Shown piece by piece: positions 5,590 through 5,755 of a stretch of 5,755 bases of DNA. The stretch is taken from positions 1 through 5,755 of the forward strand of contig JBBTWG010000005.1 of assembly GCA_038062935.1 (NCBI GenBank), written 5' to 3'. This DNA is from JBBTWG01 sp038062935 (GTDB lineage Bacteria > Patescibacteriota > Gracilibacteria > UBA1369 > UBA12463). The notes beneath the pieces were generated by a model. The model was given only the letters and a program-made list of their open reading frames with translations. It searched no databases and had not been told where the DNA came from. Each line of letters opens with the position of its first letter. The stretch's first letter is position 1. The translations under genes were made by a program, and so were the position numbers.

Positions 5590-5622
5590 GACGTTTCAGT
5601 ACAATAAGCGCCATGAACGAAA
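5580..5622 (+). repeat. 11-bp inverted repeat containing the radC start codon
   Basis: TTTCGTTCATG (5580-5590) and CATGAACGAAA (5612-5622) are perfect reverse complements. After one A-C mismatch, five more pairs can form (5592-5596 with 5606-5610, one of them G-U), leaving a 9-nt loop at 5597-5605. The right arm includes the radC ATG (5613-5615). In an RNA begun upstream this stem would bury the start codon. No T-run follows, so it is not a typical terminator for glyS. Confidence 0.65.
5600..5605 (+). promoter_or_regulatory. Candidate -10 box giving a leaderless radC mRNA
   Basis: TACAAT matches TATAAT at 5 of 6 positions and lies seven bases before the radC ATG. A start 7-8 bases downstream of the hexamer would coincide with the start codon. 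No convincing -35 is found at 16-18 bp; TTAAGT (5575-5580) is a 3 of 6 match at 19 bp. Confidence 0.4.
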
Positions 5623-5755
5623 AACCTCGCGAAAAACTTATCAAATACGGTCCAGAAAAACTCGAAACGAGTGAACTCCTCGCGATTATTCTCGGATCCG
5701 GAAACCGAAATGAGAACGTTTTTGACATGAGCAAAAGACTTATCAAAAAATACGA
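5613..5755 (+). CDS. radC: RadC family protein, N-terminal part (3' end outside window)
   Basis: The first 47 codons of a RadC (UPF0758) protein, named for DNA repair although its biochemical role is unsettled. The N-terminal pattern PREKLIKYGPEKLETSELLA followed by IILGSGNRNENVFDMSKRLI matches the helix-hairpin-helix region that precedes the JAB/MPN metalloprotease-like domain, which lies beyond the window. The ATG at 5613-5615 is well supported: an in-frame TGA lies at 5589-5591 and no start codon lies between. There is no Shine-Dalgarno. It follows glyS by 66 bp on the same strand, but the spacer holds its own -10 box, direct repeats and an inverted repeat, so independent transcription is likely. 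Confidence 0.9.
   Translation, partial: MNEKPREKLIKYGPEKLETSELLAIILGSGNRNENVFDMSKRLIKKY

Noticed and set aside
5547..5612. An intrinsic terminator for glyS.
   Set aside because: The only strong stem extends into radC (to 5622) and is not followed by a T-run.
1..5755. Recoding of UGA as glycine (translation table 25).
   Set aside because: valS, glyS, the TPR gene and the sigma4/HARE gene contain no in-frame UGA across well over a thousand codons, and conserved glycines use GGN. Reading through the regulator's TGA adds a 20-odd residue tail after a normal wing end.

Overview
The window is bacterial, about 40% GC by eye, densely coded and in the standard genetic code. It holds six genes in three strand blocks, with truncated genes at both edges. 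The 3' part of valS and a complete TPR-like gene lie on the + strand (1-2098). A sigma-region-4/HARE-HTH fusion and an OmpR-type regulator lie on the - strand (2088-3938). A complete single-chain glyS and the first 47 codons of radC lie on the + strand (4125-5755). No RNA gene, IS element, CRISPR array or attachment site is visible, and no gene-free stretch exceeds 190 bases. The organism cannot be fixed from sequence alone. The combination of a sigma-region-4/HARE fusion, short intergenic regions, no recognisable Shine-Dalgarno sites and TCCTAAA heptamer repeats recalls genomes of the Candidate Phyla Radiation (Patescibacteria). That is an inference from memory of such genomes, not a demonstrated assignment.

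Region by region: valS ends at 1097. A 68-base leader follows, with a hairpin and a heptameric pyrimidine repeat, and leads into an unrecognised helical-repeat protein (1166-2098). That gene converges on the sigma4/HARE gene, and their stop regions overlap by 11 bp. The sigma4/HARE gene has its own good -35/-10 promoter (3227-3254). Upstream of it on the same strand is the response-regulator-like gene (3297-3938), also with a strong promoter (3966-3993). Its receiver domain has lost the phosphorylation residues. The divergent 186-bp gap to glyS holds that promoter, a near-perfect 21-bp palindrome and a second heptamer repeat that runs directly into the glyS start codon. Between glyS and radC are 11-bp-phased GTTCAT direct repeats, a TACAAT -10 box seven bases before the radC ATG, and an 11-bp inverted repeat that contains the radC start codon.

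Functionally, two aminoacyl-tRNA synthetases (Val and Gly) and a DNA-repair-associated gene flank a small block of two transcription regulators. No shared pathway is evident. The most interesting signals are in gene expression. All five visible starts lack a purine Shine-Dalgarno. Four are preceded directly by pyrimidine-rich tracts, two of which are members of one 7-nt repeat family, and the fifth (radC) looks potentially leaderless. Both regulators also have unusual architectures: a sigma region 4 without region 2, and a response regulator without a phosphoacceptor.
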